Source: Heligmosomoides polygyrus polygyrus
Taxonomy: Eukaryota; Nematoda; Chromadorea; Rhabditida; Heligmosomidae
Direction of reading: 5' to 3'
NCBI GenBank assembly: GCA_947396885.1
Contig: OX377206.1
Location: forward strand, 18,099,114 to 18,163,113
DNA: 64,000 bases
This document shows positions 10,609-23,140 of this stretch, piece by piece (positions within the stretch are counted from its first letter, which is position 1; every line of letters begins with the position of its first letter). The notes below the pieces were generated by a model. That model did not search any database and was not told the origin of the DNA. It saw nothing but the letters and a program-made list of their open reading frames with translations. Position numbers and translations under genes: made by a program.

Positions 10609-12648
10609 ATGCGGTGCTGCAAGAATCAAGTGGTGGCGAATGAAAGGGAAAGAAGCAGCCGTGAGCCGATTTCTCGCGTACGGTTACCGACAGTCACGAC
10701 TGTCGACGAAACTTGGAAGAAAGCGACCGACGCGATAATTCAAGCTGCGAGGTCAGAACTTGGCACTACGAAGCCTGGACGACGAAGGGTCGACATGCAG
10801 GCATGGATGTAGGCGAACGATATGAAATAAAAGGTTCGAGAGAAGAAGGCGCTTTAGCATGTGTTTCTCGGCCACAAGACCGCCAATAATTGGCAAAAGT
10901 ACCACGAAGCGGAAAAAGCGGCCAAGAAGGCTGTGGCCGTAGCAAAAGCCACTCGTTACAATGATGTTTACGAAAAGCTTGAGTCGCGCGATGGCGAGCG
11001 GTATTTGTACCGACTTGCGAAAAACCGTCATCGCCAATCCCAGGATATAGAGTTCTTTGGCATCAATGATGAGAACGGCCATCATATGACAGAGCCCAAA
11101 AAGGCCTTGAAGCGATGGAGCGATTATTTCGAGGGAATTTCGACTGTAGAGTTTCCTCATCCGGCCGTCCCTTCTGTGGCTCCTATCCACGGTCCCGTCC
11201 ACAAAATCACTGTGGAGGAAACTGACGCGGCTCTGAGGATGATGAGACCGGGCAAGGCGACTGGTCCTGATGACTTGCCAGCTGACTTATGGAAGTCGAA
11301 GTTCTGGTACTCTGCTGAGTGGTTGGCCAAGTTTTTCAACCAGGTTGTAGCGGAGAAGAAGGTGCCTGATGTTTGGAAGGAAAGTACGACGATCCCGATT
11401 TGGAAGAAGAAGGGCAGCCCTGCGGACTTCTCAAATTACCGTCCGATTTGGATGCTCTCGCACAGCGTGAAGATCTTCGAGCGAATCCTCGATAACCGAA
11501 TTCGCGAAATCGTCAAGCTTTCCAGCAATCAGTGCGGCTTCGTGGCTGGTTGTGGCACTATCGATGCCATACATGCCGCCCATCTTCTGGTAGAGAAGCA
11601 TCGCGAGAAACAGAGGCCGGTGCATCTTGCCTTTCTCTACTTGGAGAAGGCCTTCGGTCGCGTACCGCGTAAGGTTATGTGGTACGCCCTACGACAGCAC
11701 GGTGTTTCCGAAGAACTGGTAGAGTGGGTGCGATTGCTATACTCTTGTCCAAAGAGTCGTGTGCAAGCGGCAGCAAGAACCTCGACGGAGTTTCTCATCT
11801 GTGTTGGGGTGCACCAAAGATCTGCGCTTTCCCCACTCCTCTTTGTTGTAATGGATGCCATTACGCGAGATCTTCACAAGCCCGTCCCTTGGACGTTGCT
11901 ATATGCTGATGACGTGATGCTCGAAGACAAAGGTGAGCTCGAGCGAGAGGTGCAAGCTTGGTGCGACCGCCTGGCCATGTTCTGACTCAAATTGAACGTC
12001 AAGAAGACCGAGTATTTCACGACTGACGTAAATGAGTCCGGCTCCTTAAGATTAACGGTACTGAGCTTCCACGCACCTCGGTGTTTAAATAGTTGGGATC
12101 AGCAATAGCCTCTGATGGTAGTCTGATGGTTGGAGTGAACTTACGCGTGAGTGCAGCTCGTTGATTGGAGTACTCTGCGACAAGAAGATGCCAGAGCGCT
12201 TAAAGTCGAAGATCTACAAAACCGTCGACCGGCCGGTAGCGATGTACGGAGCTGAGTGTTGGCCTGCGACAAAGGAAACGGAAAGTCGCCTCAGCGTAAT
12301 GGAAACGAAGATGCTGCGCTGGATGGCTGGAGTCACGCGACTGGACCGCATCCGAAACGAGGCTATTCGGCAGAAGTTCGGTGTCGCGCCGATAGCGGAC
12401 AAGATGCGCGAAGCTCGCTTATGATGGTACGGCCACGTTCTGCGTGGAAAGGAAGACAGCACCCGTAAGATAGGCCTTAACTTCGTAGTGTCTGGAAAAC
12501 AGCCTAGAGGGCGCCCGAAGCAGCGCTGGGCTGATACGTTACACAAGGACTTTAAAGTAGCTGGTGTCCACCCTGATCTAGCACGGGATCGGGAAAGATG
12601 GCGACATGGCACCAGAAAAGCGGACCCCGTCATGAAGCGGGACAAACG
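10609..12648 (+). pseudogene. RTE reverse transcriptase and C-terminal domain, broken
   Basis: The linker ETWKKATDAIIQAARSELG leads into the RT. The 374-residue frame 10861-11985 holds MMRPGKATGPDDLPADLWKS, FSNYRPIWMLSHSVKIFERI, the A block LEKAFGRVPRKVMWYALR, VHQRSALSPLLFVVMDAIT and the C block LLYADDVMLEDKG. The active-site YADD is intact, but the A block reads FLYLEKAFGRVP, so both aspartates expected there are gone (Tyr and Gly instead), and the Gly of VHQGSALSP is Arg. A TGA at 11983 and further frameshifts separate the tail, which continues at 12161-12424 (PERLKSKIYKTV..PVAMYGAECW, MREARL) and on to RGRPKQRWAD near 12510. RT uses the nicked target as primer. This copy cannot be active. 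Confidence 0.9.
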
Positions 12649-12662
12649 CTGAAGAAGAAGAG

Positions 12663-12678
12663 GTTTGAGATTACGTTT
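12663..12678 (+). other. Right target-site duplication of the RTE element
   Basis: Exact repeat of gtttgagattacgttt at 9548-9563. The flank continues in unrelated AT-rich DNA. Confidence 0.85.
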
Positions 12679-12710
12679 ATTTCTGTATTTGCTTTACGAG
12701 GGTCATTAGA

Positions 12711-12828
12711 AGCTGTAGAATATCTACAATTTCAACCAAAGTATTCTTTGTTGATAAATTTTGTGGCTAGAAGCCGTAGAATGTTTACAATTTCAACCAA
12801 ATATTCGCTATTGATAAATTTTGTGGCA
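12711..12828. repeat. 61-bp tandem duplication
   Basis: Unit 1 starts agctgtagaat at 12711 and unit 2 agccgtagaat at 12772. Both contain acaatttcaaccaaa and ttgataaattttgtggc. About nine differences between the units. No coding sense. Confidence 0.8.
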
Positions 12829-12970
12829 CTATGTCAGTTGTGCGTTACGGTCGAAATTCGTTAAGATTAGAAGAGTTTGGATTTGAAAATTCAAGACACG
12901 ATCTTACAGAAGAATTTAGAAAAAGCTATTAGCCTAGGGCTCAATTTGACATTCATTTCAAATACATCTG

Positions 12971-13225
12971 TCGTATACTTCGGACCGAATCGAATAATTT
13001 CGAACGAATATTCGAATAAATTCGAATATTCGAATAATCATTATTCGAATATTCGGTGAGGCCCAAAATTCGAAAATATTCATTATTCGAATATTCGACA
13101 AGGTCCAAAATTCGAATATATTCATTATTCGAATATTCGATAAGGTCCAAAATTCGAATATATTCATTATTCGAATATTCGGTTTTTCGTGAAACCGAAT
13201 ATATTCGATTATTCGTTTATTCGAA
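12971..13225. repeat. AT-rich palindromic satellite, array 2
   Basis: Same family and same orientation as the array at 8578: it starts tatacttcggaccgaat and repeats a ~55-bp unit of ttcgaatattcg blocks with gaggcccaaaa-type spacers. The right edge runs into aaggacacaagtatactg, related to the edge of the array at 25690. The ORFs over it are shadows. Confidence 0.9.
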
Positions 13226-13259
13226 AAAATTTTGGAAGGACACAAGTATACTGTACACC

Positions 13260-16059
13260 CAACGTCAACCGTCCGCTGCCTCCATTCTTGTTTTAGAGCA
13301 CATTTAAGCTGGATCTATCCTAGTGTGAGGGAGCACTTCCCTCTGTCTGTGGCAGAACAGAAAAAAACAAGAATTAAAATTGAACCATTTTACAGTCACG
13401 AACGAACTAGCCCACCAGGGGACTTCTCCTTACAACCTACCGCCGGTAACACGGTTCCTGTTTGTTTCGTTCTTCTAGCAGTGCTCCCCCCCCCCCCCCC
13501 TATCAGGTAAGATCCAATAAGTGTACTAGCTGCTCTGGGTTGAACTCTTTCGGATATCACACGAGAAGAGAAGCCGTGAAATGCCTCAGAGAATGGATGC
13601 ATACAAGTTTTTCGATTTTAAGTTCTTCTTCCTGTAATAAACCATATTCAAGGGAATGTTAGCATTTCAGCACGATCGCTGCGACTGTTCTCCTACAAAT
13701 TGTGCCAAAGTAGAGCTGAGAAACGAAGCACATCCTTCAAAGAAATTGCAGTTCTTTCCACTGAAATACACAATCAGTTGAAGATGACTAAATTAAGACA
13801 ACAGGAGAAGCAGTTGACACATTGTTCCAAACCTACGTAGCCAGTACCAAGATTCAACAGTGCCACGGGTTGGTAACAGCTCCAAAGTCGAAGAAGAATG
13901 TGTAGTGAATTTTGTGAACTGCCTTCCGAATATCTGAGGAAGTTCTTTTGAGCATCATACACAGGTCTGAGACAGTAGAGTCGCAGTAACTTTCCATTCG
14001 CAGCAACATAGACACAGGTAGTTGGAAAGTGTCAGTCCGCTAGCGGAATCTCACCGGCAGGTGAGCGGAATTTCATCAGCAGTTCACCTAACCGCTTTAA
14101 GCGTAGGCTTTGATTAAAACTTGCCAAGAAACATGAAACTTCCACTATAGAAATGTTGATGACGGGGGACACCGTTCACCTGTCGGCCAGTTTTTCCTGT
14201 GCACTATGAGCAGTTTAGCGGTTCATAGCTACGAGTGTCTGAGAAGCAATGGAGTGAAGCCAAGGGCAATGGTTTATAAGAATAAGGAAGTGTTCGGCCA
14301 ATTTTTTCTGAGCGATCGCTCCAGGAATAATCGATAAGTGAGATTTGTCCGACCGATCAATCGTTCTGTTGTTGCAAAGCATGAACAGGTCTAAATATGA
14401 GACGATGAAGGATCTACGGACAAGGGGACCTAAAGGTGTAAATCTAAAAAGAACGGGAATCACCACCACATTGTTACCATAATTGGTGGCTTGGCCTTGG
14501 CCACAAGAAGCCTACGTAGGTGTTCTTCTACAAGTAACATGTGTCTGTGATACCGCGGATAGCGCCTTTATTTCAGAAGTTGTTGTACAACATTCCTGTG
14601 TGTAACCGCCTAGAATGTTAGCGACTTTCATGGGCCACGGTTAAAAAGGGCTCCACGCTCATTTTCATCCGTAATGCCCAATAACGTTCTTTTAAAATAA
14701 TAACGTTAAACTTAAAGCAGCGTTAAGCATATACATTTTGGCCGTAGCGCTACAACTAAGCCTGCTTTAGCTGGGTTAAAGCTGCTAGCAATGAAAGAAA
14801 TATAGAGTGAACCCCCTTTCTATACTTGCACCTTGGTTTCCATCGACGAGTGTATCAAAAACCTTTGTCGACTGTATTCGCTCCCTATGTCTTTTCAATT
14901 TTCCCTCTGTTCAAACTGTGGTTCGCGTTTTTTGCCATTTTCATCCCTACAGCTGTTCCTACTACTTGTTCCGTAATCAATTTGGAGAACGTGAAGTATT
15001 AAAAAGGTCATGTTTTCTATATATTTCAGCATTTCAACAACACTGTTTCTTTATTCACTAAGTTCTGAAATCTTCCACCTCTTCACTCTAAAAACATAAC
15101 AAAATCTCTGACAAAATTGCACCCAACTAACTACTTTCCACTCGCGACTGAATAGCCAAGAGCAGCGACGAGTTTTCCCACAGTACTCCGAGACCACATG
15201 AGCTCTTCTACTCTGTCTCACTCACCTCGACTGATGAAGCAGCTATGTAGCCATAAAAGTATTGGTTACACTGATTTCGCAGTGTGAACGTCGTTGGAGA
15301 ACAAGGATAAATTGACAATATCCTTTAGAAGAAGTGTGCATTGAGCGATAATTCTATCAACAGCAGAGAGGTGAAGGACCACGGCGGCAACTTTGGGAAA
15401 ATCAGGGGCAAATAGTTGATGCTCATCGTGTAGGCATCTTATTAAGACATCCGAAGTTAGTTGTGCCTGCTGCTTCATCTACTGAGTTTCCGGTATCTTA
15501 TTTTTCTGCAACCTTCCAACACAGTGAGAAGTGGTTCAGCTTATGGAACGCAGTCACTTCAGATGTCAAGTGCTCTGGATACCGTGGGTACATCACCAAA
15601 AAATGTGAGCGCCTGGGTCAAACTGACAGGAATTCAATCTTCAAGAAGAAATCAGTCCAGAGTGATGGATAGTTACTTCTCGGCGCATGTAGTACCTAAT
15701 GGAGTGCTAGAAAGAGAATGCCTCTAGAGGACAGTGATCTCACCGCATTGAAAGAAAACTGAGAGCATTCTCTCGCAATTGATAACGTTGCATCGTGATC
15801 CATTTCGATCGCCGAAGTGGGATGCGGTTTTATTTATGCACTGTGATGAAACAAGCCCTCTGCTTCTTCCCTTCTACCAGTTTTCGAGTTTCCTCAAGGT
15901 TGTATGCCCTCTATTCATTTCCTCCCCGATTATTACGTTTTCTGGCCGACAACTCGGAAAGACGGGAAGAAAGAGGCCGGGAAACACGAAAAACGCGAAC
16001 GGGAAAAACAATGTTCGGAGCAATGACAACGCCTTCTCAACAACTCTGCGTACTGATTT
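13260..16059. other. Unassigned intergenic-looking sequence
   Basis: No domain, RNA gene or transposon end recognised. A C run sits at about 13489-13500. The best-looking ORF is 15266-15478 on the minus strand (70 residues, with a globular-looking composition around APDFPKVAAVVLHLSAVDRI), but it has no clear splice context or known family. Other short ORFs look random. Confidence 0.4.
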
Positions 16060-16928
16060 AAACAAGGTGGGCTGTCGCATGGTCCCACAGTGACAGCCTG
16101 AGTACTGTGGGCAAACTCGTCCAGATTTTAGTGGGCTCGTCGCTACCTTTGTCCATTTAGCCGCGAGGCCAATTTGCTTGCTTTGCACTATCCGAAAGAG
16201 TGAAGTCGACAGCCGCTGGCAAACAGTTTCCCGCCCTAACGCGCCCAGCTCAAACGCTTATTTTCGACGCCACAAGTCATCCTTGTTGCTACTAACTGGA
16301 CCCGAATTACTGAGCATTCCATTTCGCTGCGGAACCTCACAAACGAAGCCTAGGGTCTATTGTCGCACCACTGCAGACTGTAGTGAGCGGCGCGTTCCCA
16401 CGTCGTGCTGATATCCGGATGGACCCCTCTTCCCAGATCTTCGCCCTCCCAACTTAATCATCTCGTTTGGACATCGACAAAGCACTTTTCTGGGCAACAG
16501 GACACCTGATACCAGCTGCAAAAAGCAAGCGAAGCCCTTCTAGATCAGACATGTCGAAACCAGATCTCCTGTACGACGATCAGGCGTCAGCAATATATTC
16601 ACATAGATTAAAATCAGCGTATCTAACTTCCCGCCATCTCTATCTCTGATACTATCCACTTAGCAATTGTCAATTTAGAAGTGTCGCTCCCGATGGCCAA
16701 ACAAATCGAGCCTTGTGCTAGAAGTAATTTGGTGCAGGGAGTCCACCCTCGTTTTCCTTCATAAATCCTAGAAATTTGTTCAGAAACATATTCAGGTGAA
16801 GACATTAGGTTTTAACACATATACATAGCAGCTGTAGAAGGCTATCTAAGCCTGTCTTTACTAGAGTGAACTTGCCAGGTGTGGTAGAAATGGATGTGAA
16901 TCTCTCCTCTTTCTCCCAGACAAGGAAC

Positions 16929-17087
16929 TTAGTTTGAGGTGGAACTTTTAAGCAGTTCCGGCACATAGTACTCATTAAGTCGCATGGAACTGACGGCAAA
17001 GAGTACGAAAAACAAGGCGAGCAGGGCAATATAAAATTCTGTGAAAGCGACGAATACCGAACAAGAAAATCCTGTGAAAGAGAACAT
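16929..17087 (-). CDS. Small membrane-type ORF, copy A (52 aa)
   Basis: The minus-strand frame starts MFSFTGFSCS, has a strongly hydrophobic stretch (IALLALFFVLFAVSS, about residues 20-34) and ends VPELLKSSTSN then TAA. The same frame is open in copy B (identical stretch) and in the much more diverged copy C (39101-39349), where the pattern FSCSV-VA-T--YI-LL-LFFV---SSMR-NE is kept. A textbook acceptor ttttcgtttcag lies about 45 nt upstream in A and C, so this may be an exon and not a whole gene. In A an in-frame TAA precedes the ATG. No family recognised; substitutions between A and C include many replacements, so selection is not proven. Confidence 0.3.
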   Translation of the reverse strand: MFSFTGFSCSVFVAFTEFYIALLALFFVLFAVSSMRLNEYYVPELLKSSTSN

Positions 17088-20034
17088 ACCACTTGGAGTC
17101 AGTTACTCTGAGTTATTGGCAAGTACAGCTTGAAGGGATCCCTGAAACGAAGTTTGAAATCTGACGGTACACTGTGGATTCTAGTTTTAAACAGCCGATC
17201 AGGATTCGACAATACGCAAGGCTTTCGGGCAAATCGTCCCCTTAACTGCCACGGTGGAGTGCTCGAGCAGGACAAAGAACGCGAAGAACCTTGTCAACTC
17301 CATCGCCAGATAAACTCATTGGAAGCATTCGACGTCGTTGCTGCCGTGAATTCTGTCAGCTACGACTGTGCAGAAGGACGGCGCCAACTGCTCTCGCTCC
17401 TACTGGTGTTCCTCGCTTTGCGCCAACCATCTCAACCCGAGTACCTCGTCTAATCGGTCGTCCCGATTTTACTGCAGGTAAGCCAGCAAAGGCACTCAGT
17501 CGTAGGCAGATTATAGGTGAAGAAGTGTTCGTTGCAAGCAGTGGGAGCTCTTGCGATGAGGCGACAGAAGTCGATCGACTTCTTGCTCAAGGAAAGCGCT
17601 TCCAACCCCGTCCACAAAAGCGATCGACTCCAAAGTCCGGTGTCCAGTGCTGGTGAATCTGCCACTAACATGGTACTCGTTTGGTTTCTCTAAACTGTTG
17701 CGTATTGTTTTTATTTAAATAACGTTGGTTCTCAATTCTCATGCTCAATTAGTAAAGATCTGCCATTACTATTTCGTGGAAGGTTTTCGTTCATACTAAA
17801 AGCGTGCCCAGTATCTTGTAAAATTCCATAACATGGATTCAGGGTGCTCCGGCGGCTTTCAAGAAAGTGCAGCAGTGATCTGCTCAATGACGGGTTTAGG
17901 ACATATTCTAGTGTGGAGGACCCTTCATCTGTTCCTACGACGAGGAAAGAAAACAGAAAGCGAATTACTTCGCAAACAATTTTCAATTTTCGCAGAAACT
18001 GCACTCGGGTAGTCTAAGAGAAGGGACTTTCAATCACTGTTGCCGTTCAACCACCTAGATTTTCTACCACCACCGAGATGGTACATAGATTGAACAAGAA
18101 GGAGGATCGATATGTGAATGTATGTGACAAGACGAGTTATATCTGCACCGTAAAACTGAGCACTGGATTTCAATGTCGCGTAAATTGCGGCTACACAGTA
18201 CATACTGTGACAGTCCTCCACTGTATCTTTCAATCATTCAACCATATCGCTTTCACCTCGTTTCGAAACGCGAAAGTTTAATCTCTTCATGGCATGGTGG
18301 ACTAAGTCAGCTCTGCCCCACATGCATATACAACATTGTGTCAGCGAACTGCACCACATAGTTTTACACTTCGTAGAGCAAACCAGTGTGTAGCTGGCAC
18401 CGAAAGTCAAGTCATTGAAATCCTGTGAATCGGAACCTCCTCCAAGTGCGCTGCCACGCACCTTAGGAACCGGATCAGTGTTCAGATACGTCAGGAAGCT
18501 GCCGCAACCTGCCGATAACACGATATTCGATACCGGATAAACCATGCAGAAAATTCATTACGGACAGAGAACGCATGACAAAAACTCTTCTTCAACAGAC
18601 AATAACACTACGACAGATCATTTTGGGGAAAAATAGAAACTATCCACAAAAAAAACAACTTCTTCAGCACCTCAGCCATCTGAGAAAAGCACACACCAAA
18701 ACTAAATCACCAAGCGTCCAAGGAGCACATCACTTTCCTCGGGTAGCGTTTGCCGCATTCCCTGAATGGGATCATTGTTAAAAGAATCATCGATTTCAAA
18801 TCAGTAAACCATTTTCCTCGAGACGTGGAACCCTTGTCTCCGCCTAACCCTTCAAGTGGCGCTGCAGAGGGAAAAGCCATCGCATGAAGTGTGTTGCCCT
18901 GCTGCTGAATTCCCGTGGTCTTAAGTGAATGGGCAACTACGCGAGTATCGAGCTGGAGGAACATACATACCGAATGGAAGTAAACGAAGTAACCTACCGC
19001 AAAGCCGGAAGCAGGTGACATAAATGTTCACTTAACTGGCGCTGCTGTGCACTTCATGTGCTATCAGAATGCTTGAAAATGGTGGTGGGCTTCGCTTACC
19101 AAGAGAGAGCGGCCGATGCACATGGAAGTTGATGGCGTTCAGTGCCCAGACTGACATATTTGGTGCAGGGACAAAAACATGAGTGGTTGTACAGCGTTAC
19201 TACTCTAGCTGCTTATCTGAAGACTGATTGACCATAAAACCACAAACAAAGCATAGACACCCGGAGTCCGTATCCTCTTATCCATACATACTACGGGGAG
19301 TGCATCGGGAAGGAGCGAGGACTCAAAGTTTAAAATTTTTGTTCCGCTTTTGGCCAACAAATCCTTCCATCCCTGCACATATGGTCGACGGTACTGAAAT
19401 AGGACTGTATCCCGTAGAAGTAGAATCGTGGCGCATCCCAAAGGTGACTGGTTAACGTCGTCCTTTATCCTTAACCCTAAACCGTGTTTGGAACCGAGGC
19501 GTGAGCTCTTGCACTACAAACACACCCTTCTAACTCATTCTTTCAAAAGGCATAATTAGCTCAATGTGGAGATTGAAAACTCTTGTAAGGAATACTGGCT
19601 GTTTAAAAATGTCTTCAGTAGCCTTTTTCTTTCTTGAAACACGTAATATTGTGGAAATATGACGTGAACTTGATAAGCTATTGACCGTGACGGTCTCTCA
19701 GGCTTTTCGTCGAGTGACCAAAATCAACCAGACGCTCAGCACTTATCGAAAATGTCGATTTTTGCCTGAGGTTGACCGATTGAGGACGAGGAGTGAAGGT
19801 GCCTGCGGTCAACGTGGCGCTAGAGTGAAGTGGGGGACCGTGCTTCGAGACATCAGAAGAGTTGTTGTCGAAGAACCTAGGGGATGAAGGCACTGATTAG
19901 CACAAGCATCGACATCACTCAACCGTCTTGAGATGATGCCGATGTTGAGCGTAATGGTGGGGAAGGGGTCTGGATGGCTTCATACTGCAAAACTACCCTA
20001 CTGGAGACAGGTTCCTCAGTCGCTTGCTAGCCTG

Positions 20035-20110
20035 TAACGGTGAAAAGTACCGCCAAACCTGATGCTGATGGATCTCGGTATCCGGGCTTTGGAGGTACTT
20101 TTCACCGTTA
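20035..20110. repeat. Inverted repeat, 17-bp perfect arms, copy A
   Basis: taacggtgaaaagtacc at 20035 pairs with ggtacttttcaccgtta ending at 20110; pairing continues with mismatches for about 7 more bases toward the centre. The spacer is about 30-40 bases. Present unchanged in copy B near 49147-49222. No promoter or coding association seen. Confidence 0.8.
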
Positions 20111-20224
20111 TCGGCGATAAACGTTTGATAAATCTGGCCCCTGATGTTAAGGAAGGTAAAGCAAGGTTGGAACGTAGTAAGCTGCATAAGCAGAGCAGCT
20201 TGCTGTGATTGTCCTCAGCTTAGT

Positions 20225-21648
20225 GATGCTGCAACATTGCGCGAAGCGCGCAAGTGCGAGGCACTCCGATAGGCGTGACGGAGCACTTGTTCATCTATAA
20301 TTTCTTTAAATTCGAACGATGTGAGTGCAGAGATACGAACGTGTCTGAGCACAGCAGATCTACAAGACATGTTGAGGGTCATTCATGTTCCTACCAGTTA
20401 CTCGAAGGGGCAACTTGTTGGAAGCTGTATCTACGACAGCACCTGCTCAACCCCATCCGGCTATTCGCCCTAACGGGAAACAGGGGATCGTATGACATCT
20501 GATGTGGTTTACCTCATGTTATGCAATGAATGTGGGGAGGAGTACATAGGGAAACGGGCAGACCCCAATGAGTAAGGATTAAGGAGCATTTGAATGACCT
20601 TAGATAGACAATATCCTGAGCCCTTGGGTCGAACACAGGATCCGTTGCCATGCTGACGCGATGCTGCAGACGTCAATATTAGCCGAGAAGTTACATCACG
20701 GAGCTCAGGACACTCGAGGCGCCTGTATCACAGCTAGGAATCCTGGGGTCAAGCGGAAGCAGCTTGTAGGGCCAACCCGAGAACGTGCGCCCTTCTTGGA
20801 TCTCTGTTTCGATCTACTTGATCTGACCTACAGGGGTAATTAAGTCGGGTAGTCCCTAGCTGACCCTTATTCGCCCACGTTACTTCCAGCTACGGGTGAA
20901 CGGTGGTCCTTGGCAACCACCTGTCACGTCAGTCGTCCTTTGCAAGTCCCATCACTAGTCCCGTCTCTACTTTCACTAATGTAAGAGAATTACACTGTAG
21001 GATGAAATGATGTCTGGGGGAAAGACATTGTGAATTGTTCCACTCTTCCATGCTCCGAAGATGTCAAGGCCAATAAAAGCTGCGTCATAAGGCGTTCGAA
21101 GACACCGGAATTGAGCATCAAACGTCGGAACAGTCACATGTGGAATTTCATCCCTTCTAGCGACGTACGACGCAGAAGGAATACATCTGAAGTGCTACTA
21201 CCACCATCAGTCTCTCTTACCTTCCCCTGCTTGAATCTTACGCTCGCGATCGGGATTACGCGAACCACATCGAACACAGCGGAATCGCCACTTTTGAAAG
21301 GTTCTAATCCTCCACTGCTCGAACTAAAAGTGCTTAGTCACGGCTACTGCCAGTAATTCACAATTCGGAAACAGTACCGTGATCTCCTTCTCGGTTTGGT
21401 CATAGATGCGAGACAGTGTCCTCTCCAGATCGTTACCTCTGCCAAAGCGGCGAGCTGAAACAAGAAATCAATCAGTCGACATTTCAGGTGGTTTCAATAA
21501 AGTCTTTAGCAAAACTCCAGAAGACTGACTTGAAGAAGCCGCATAAAAGATGTTTCTGGGAAGCAGTGCCATTTATAATATAACAAGTGTTCCGACACGC
21601 CTAGCGGCGTGTCTCGCACATGCGCGCTTCGCGCGACATTGCAGCATC
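20225..21648 (+). mobile_element. Penelope-like element remnant inside ~75-bp inverted repeats, copy A
   Basis: The ends read gatgctgcaa...gcgcgaagcgcgc at 20225 and its inverted, diverged counterpart ending gcagcatc at 21648; the arms match over about 75 bases. Between them, at about 20340-20836, lies a plus-strand remnant of the C-terminal GIY-YIG endonuclease of Penelope-like elements. The reverse transcriptase is absent. Penelope elements are known for terminal repeats that may be direct or inverted, so the arms could be their pseudo-LTRs. A DNA transposon that captured the fragment is the alternative. Confidence 0.6.
20340..20836 (+). pseudogene. GIY-YIG endonuclease domain of a Penelope-like retroelement, copy A, broken
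   Basis: Pieces in order: LRVIHVPTSYSKGQLVGS and a STCSTPSGYSP cysteine segment, then (after frame changes) MTSDVVYLMLCNECGEEYIG at 20495-20554, where VVYLMLC and EEYIG are the GIY and YIG strands, then VRIKEHLNDL and, in another frame, SILAEKLHHGAQDTRGACIT with a terminal APFLDLCFDL. This order matches the C-terminal region of Penelope-like polyproteins, whose GIY-YIG nuclease nicks DNA for priming. At least three frame changes break it. The same breaks are in copy B, so they predate the duplication. Confidence 0.65.
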
Positions 21649-22137
21649 CCTGACCTATGGAAAGTAGTTTTTGTAAAACATAAAATTGGCTGGTACCTAG
21701 GACCTGGTGCATACTTTATCGGCAAAAAGACGTTCACCACTTCGGTACCTTCATCATTCTTCTTTTCCTCCTGGTTTCCCCGTCCTGGCCCCTCCTCCAG
21801 GTTGTTCCCTTCCTTCATGGTCACTCCTAGAGGTCTCCCTTGCTGCCCTTCTCCATCACCCCTTAATTGTCCTCCCGTGCTCACGGCAGACGTCGGTGAG
21901 ACGTATTCAGAATCAGGACGCTTGTCGCGCGAAGTAGGAGGCCGTCTTCTGGATCCAGATGCTCTGAAGACCTGTCTTCCGAATCCAGAAGTTTAGAAGC
22001 GCGCGCAGTCGCCGCTGTGTCGAGCATGAAGAGGCTATGCATACGGAAGAATCATTGTTCTCCGTATGAATTCCCTTACGGCTCCCTTCTTGTTGGTTCC
22101 TCGTCCTGGTCCCGCCTGCAGGTTATACCTTTGTTCT

Positions 22138-22383
22138 TTTCGAATTTCGAATAGTCGAATTTCGAATAAATTCGAATTTCGAATATTCGAATATTCGACT
22201 ATTCGAAAAAAAGTCCAATATTCGAATTATTCGATTATTCGAATATTCGAGAAAGTCCAATATTCGAATTATTCGTTTATTCGAATATTCGAAATTGGCC
22301 AATATTCGAATATTCGTTTATTCGAATATTCGAAGGCTTCGAATATCGAATATTCGAATAGTCGAATATTCGAATATTCTTTA
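22138..22383. repeat. AT-rich palindromic satellite, array 3, copy A
   Basis: About 42-bp units of gtccaatattcgaattattcg type, built on ttcgaatattcg. The left edge, ggttatacctttgttctttt, is the inverse of the right edge of the array at 25690. Copy B (51249-51536) has one extra 42-bp unit. Confidence 0.9.
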
Positions 22384-23140
22384 TCAATCTCTTAACAAGT
22401 CAGTGGCACTCTTCTTCGAAAACCAGGGGAGTCTGACCTTATGATAAAAAACGATGTTTGAGTTTCGCGCGTCGCTCAAAGTGCGCCGAATTGTGTGTAC
22501 GTAATCTGACAAGAGAAATCAATGAACTTCCCGTGGAGATTTCCAAAATGACCTGTTGCTTGTTATAAGGGTGTGTCTAAGAAGCACCGTAGTGGTCTTC
22601 AAATGTCCTGCGGGCATCTGGGTAGGTCAAAAATTACAAAAAACTGTAGCACTTCAGTGCTGGCTGATAAGGCGAAAGTGACGCCTTGAATGGCCTTGAA
22701 ATACTCAGAAATTAACATGCAGATGCTATAGAGCTTTAATTATAGTTAGATGTTAGAAATTGTTGACGATTGTTTGACGATTTATTAGGTCAAATGAATC
22801 ATTCACTGCAGTCGGGGCGTGGATAGCGGGGAGAGGTTCAGGTTCGAATCTAGGCGAGTTGTTTACGGATTGCTGTGCGTTTTGGCAAATGTAGAACATA
22901 TTCTCATCTTAGCCATATTTACGAACATGATCGAAATGTGTTGCTTCAGTCCATCTCTGGGATGTGCTGATCAGTCTTCGGGTTCCTATAGAGAACGTTT
23001 CTCTTGTAAATTTTACTAATTTTAGCATCTCTTATAAAATGCATCATTTTTGACTCACTCCGTAATATTGTACTCCGTAGTATTCGTAGCATTTGCATAT
23101 AACACCAAACACAGTACTAACCACTAAATTAATTAGTCAC

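Larger units (their letters stand above)
9564..12662 (+). mobile_element. Full-length, inactive RTE-clade non-LTR retrotransposon
   Basis: A 3.1-kb insertion bracketed by the 16-bp direct repeat gtttgagattacgttt (9548-9563 and 12663-12678). It contains an apurinic-like endonuclease (about 9890-10530), a linker (10609-10860), a reverse transcriptase (10861-12000) and a C-terminal region (12000-12648), then ends in gctgaagaagaagag, the short GAA-rich tail typical of RTE elements. A G-rich run (9822-9848) precedes the coding part. Length and order match the RTE clade (usually a little over 3 kb). Several frameshifts, stops and catalytic changes show it is dead. Confidence 0.93.

Noticed and set aside
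15266..15478. 70-residue minus-strand ORF with protein-like composition
   Set aside because: No family recognised and no convincing acceptor or donor. Kept only as a note in the unassigned region.
17291..17656. 121-residue plus-strand ORF (and 46396-46761), with a CAG/GTAAGC donor-like site inside
   Set aside because: Basic, low-complexity look, no upstream exon or family. Identical in both duplicates, so no comparative support. A real exon cannot be excluded.
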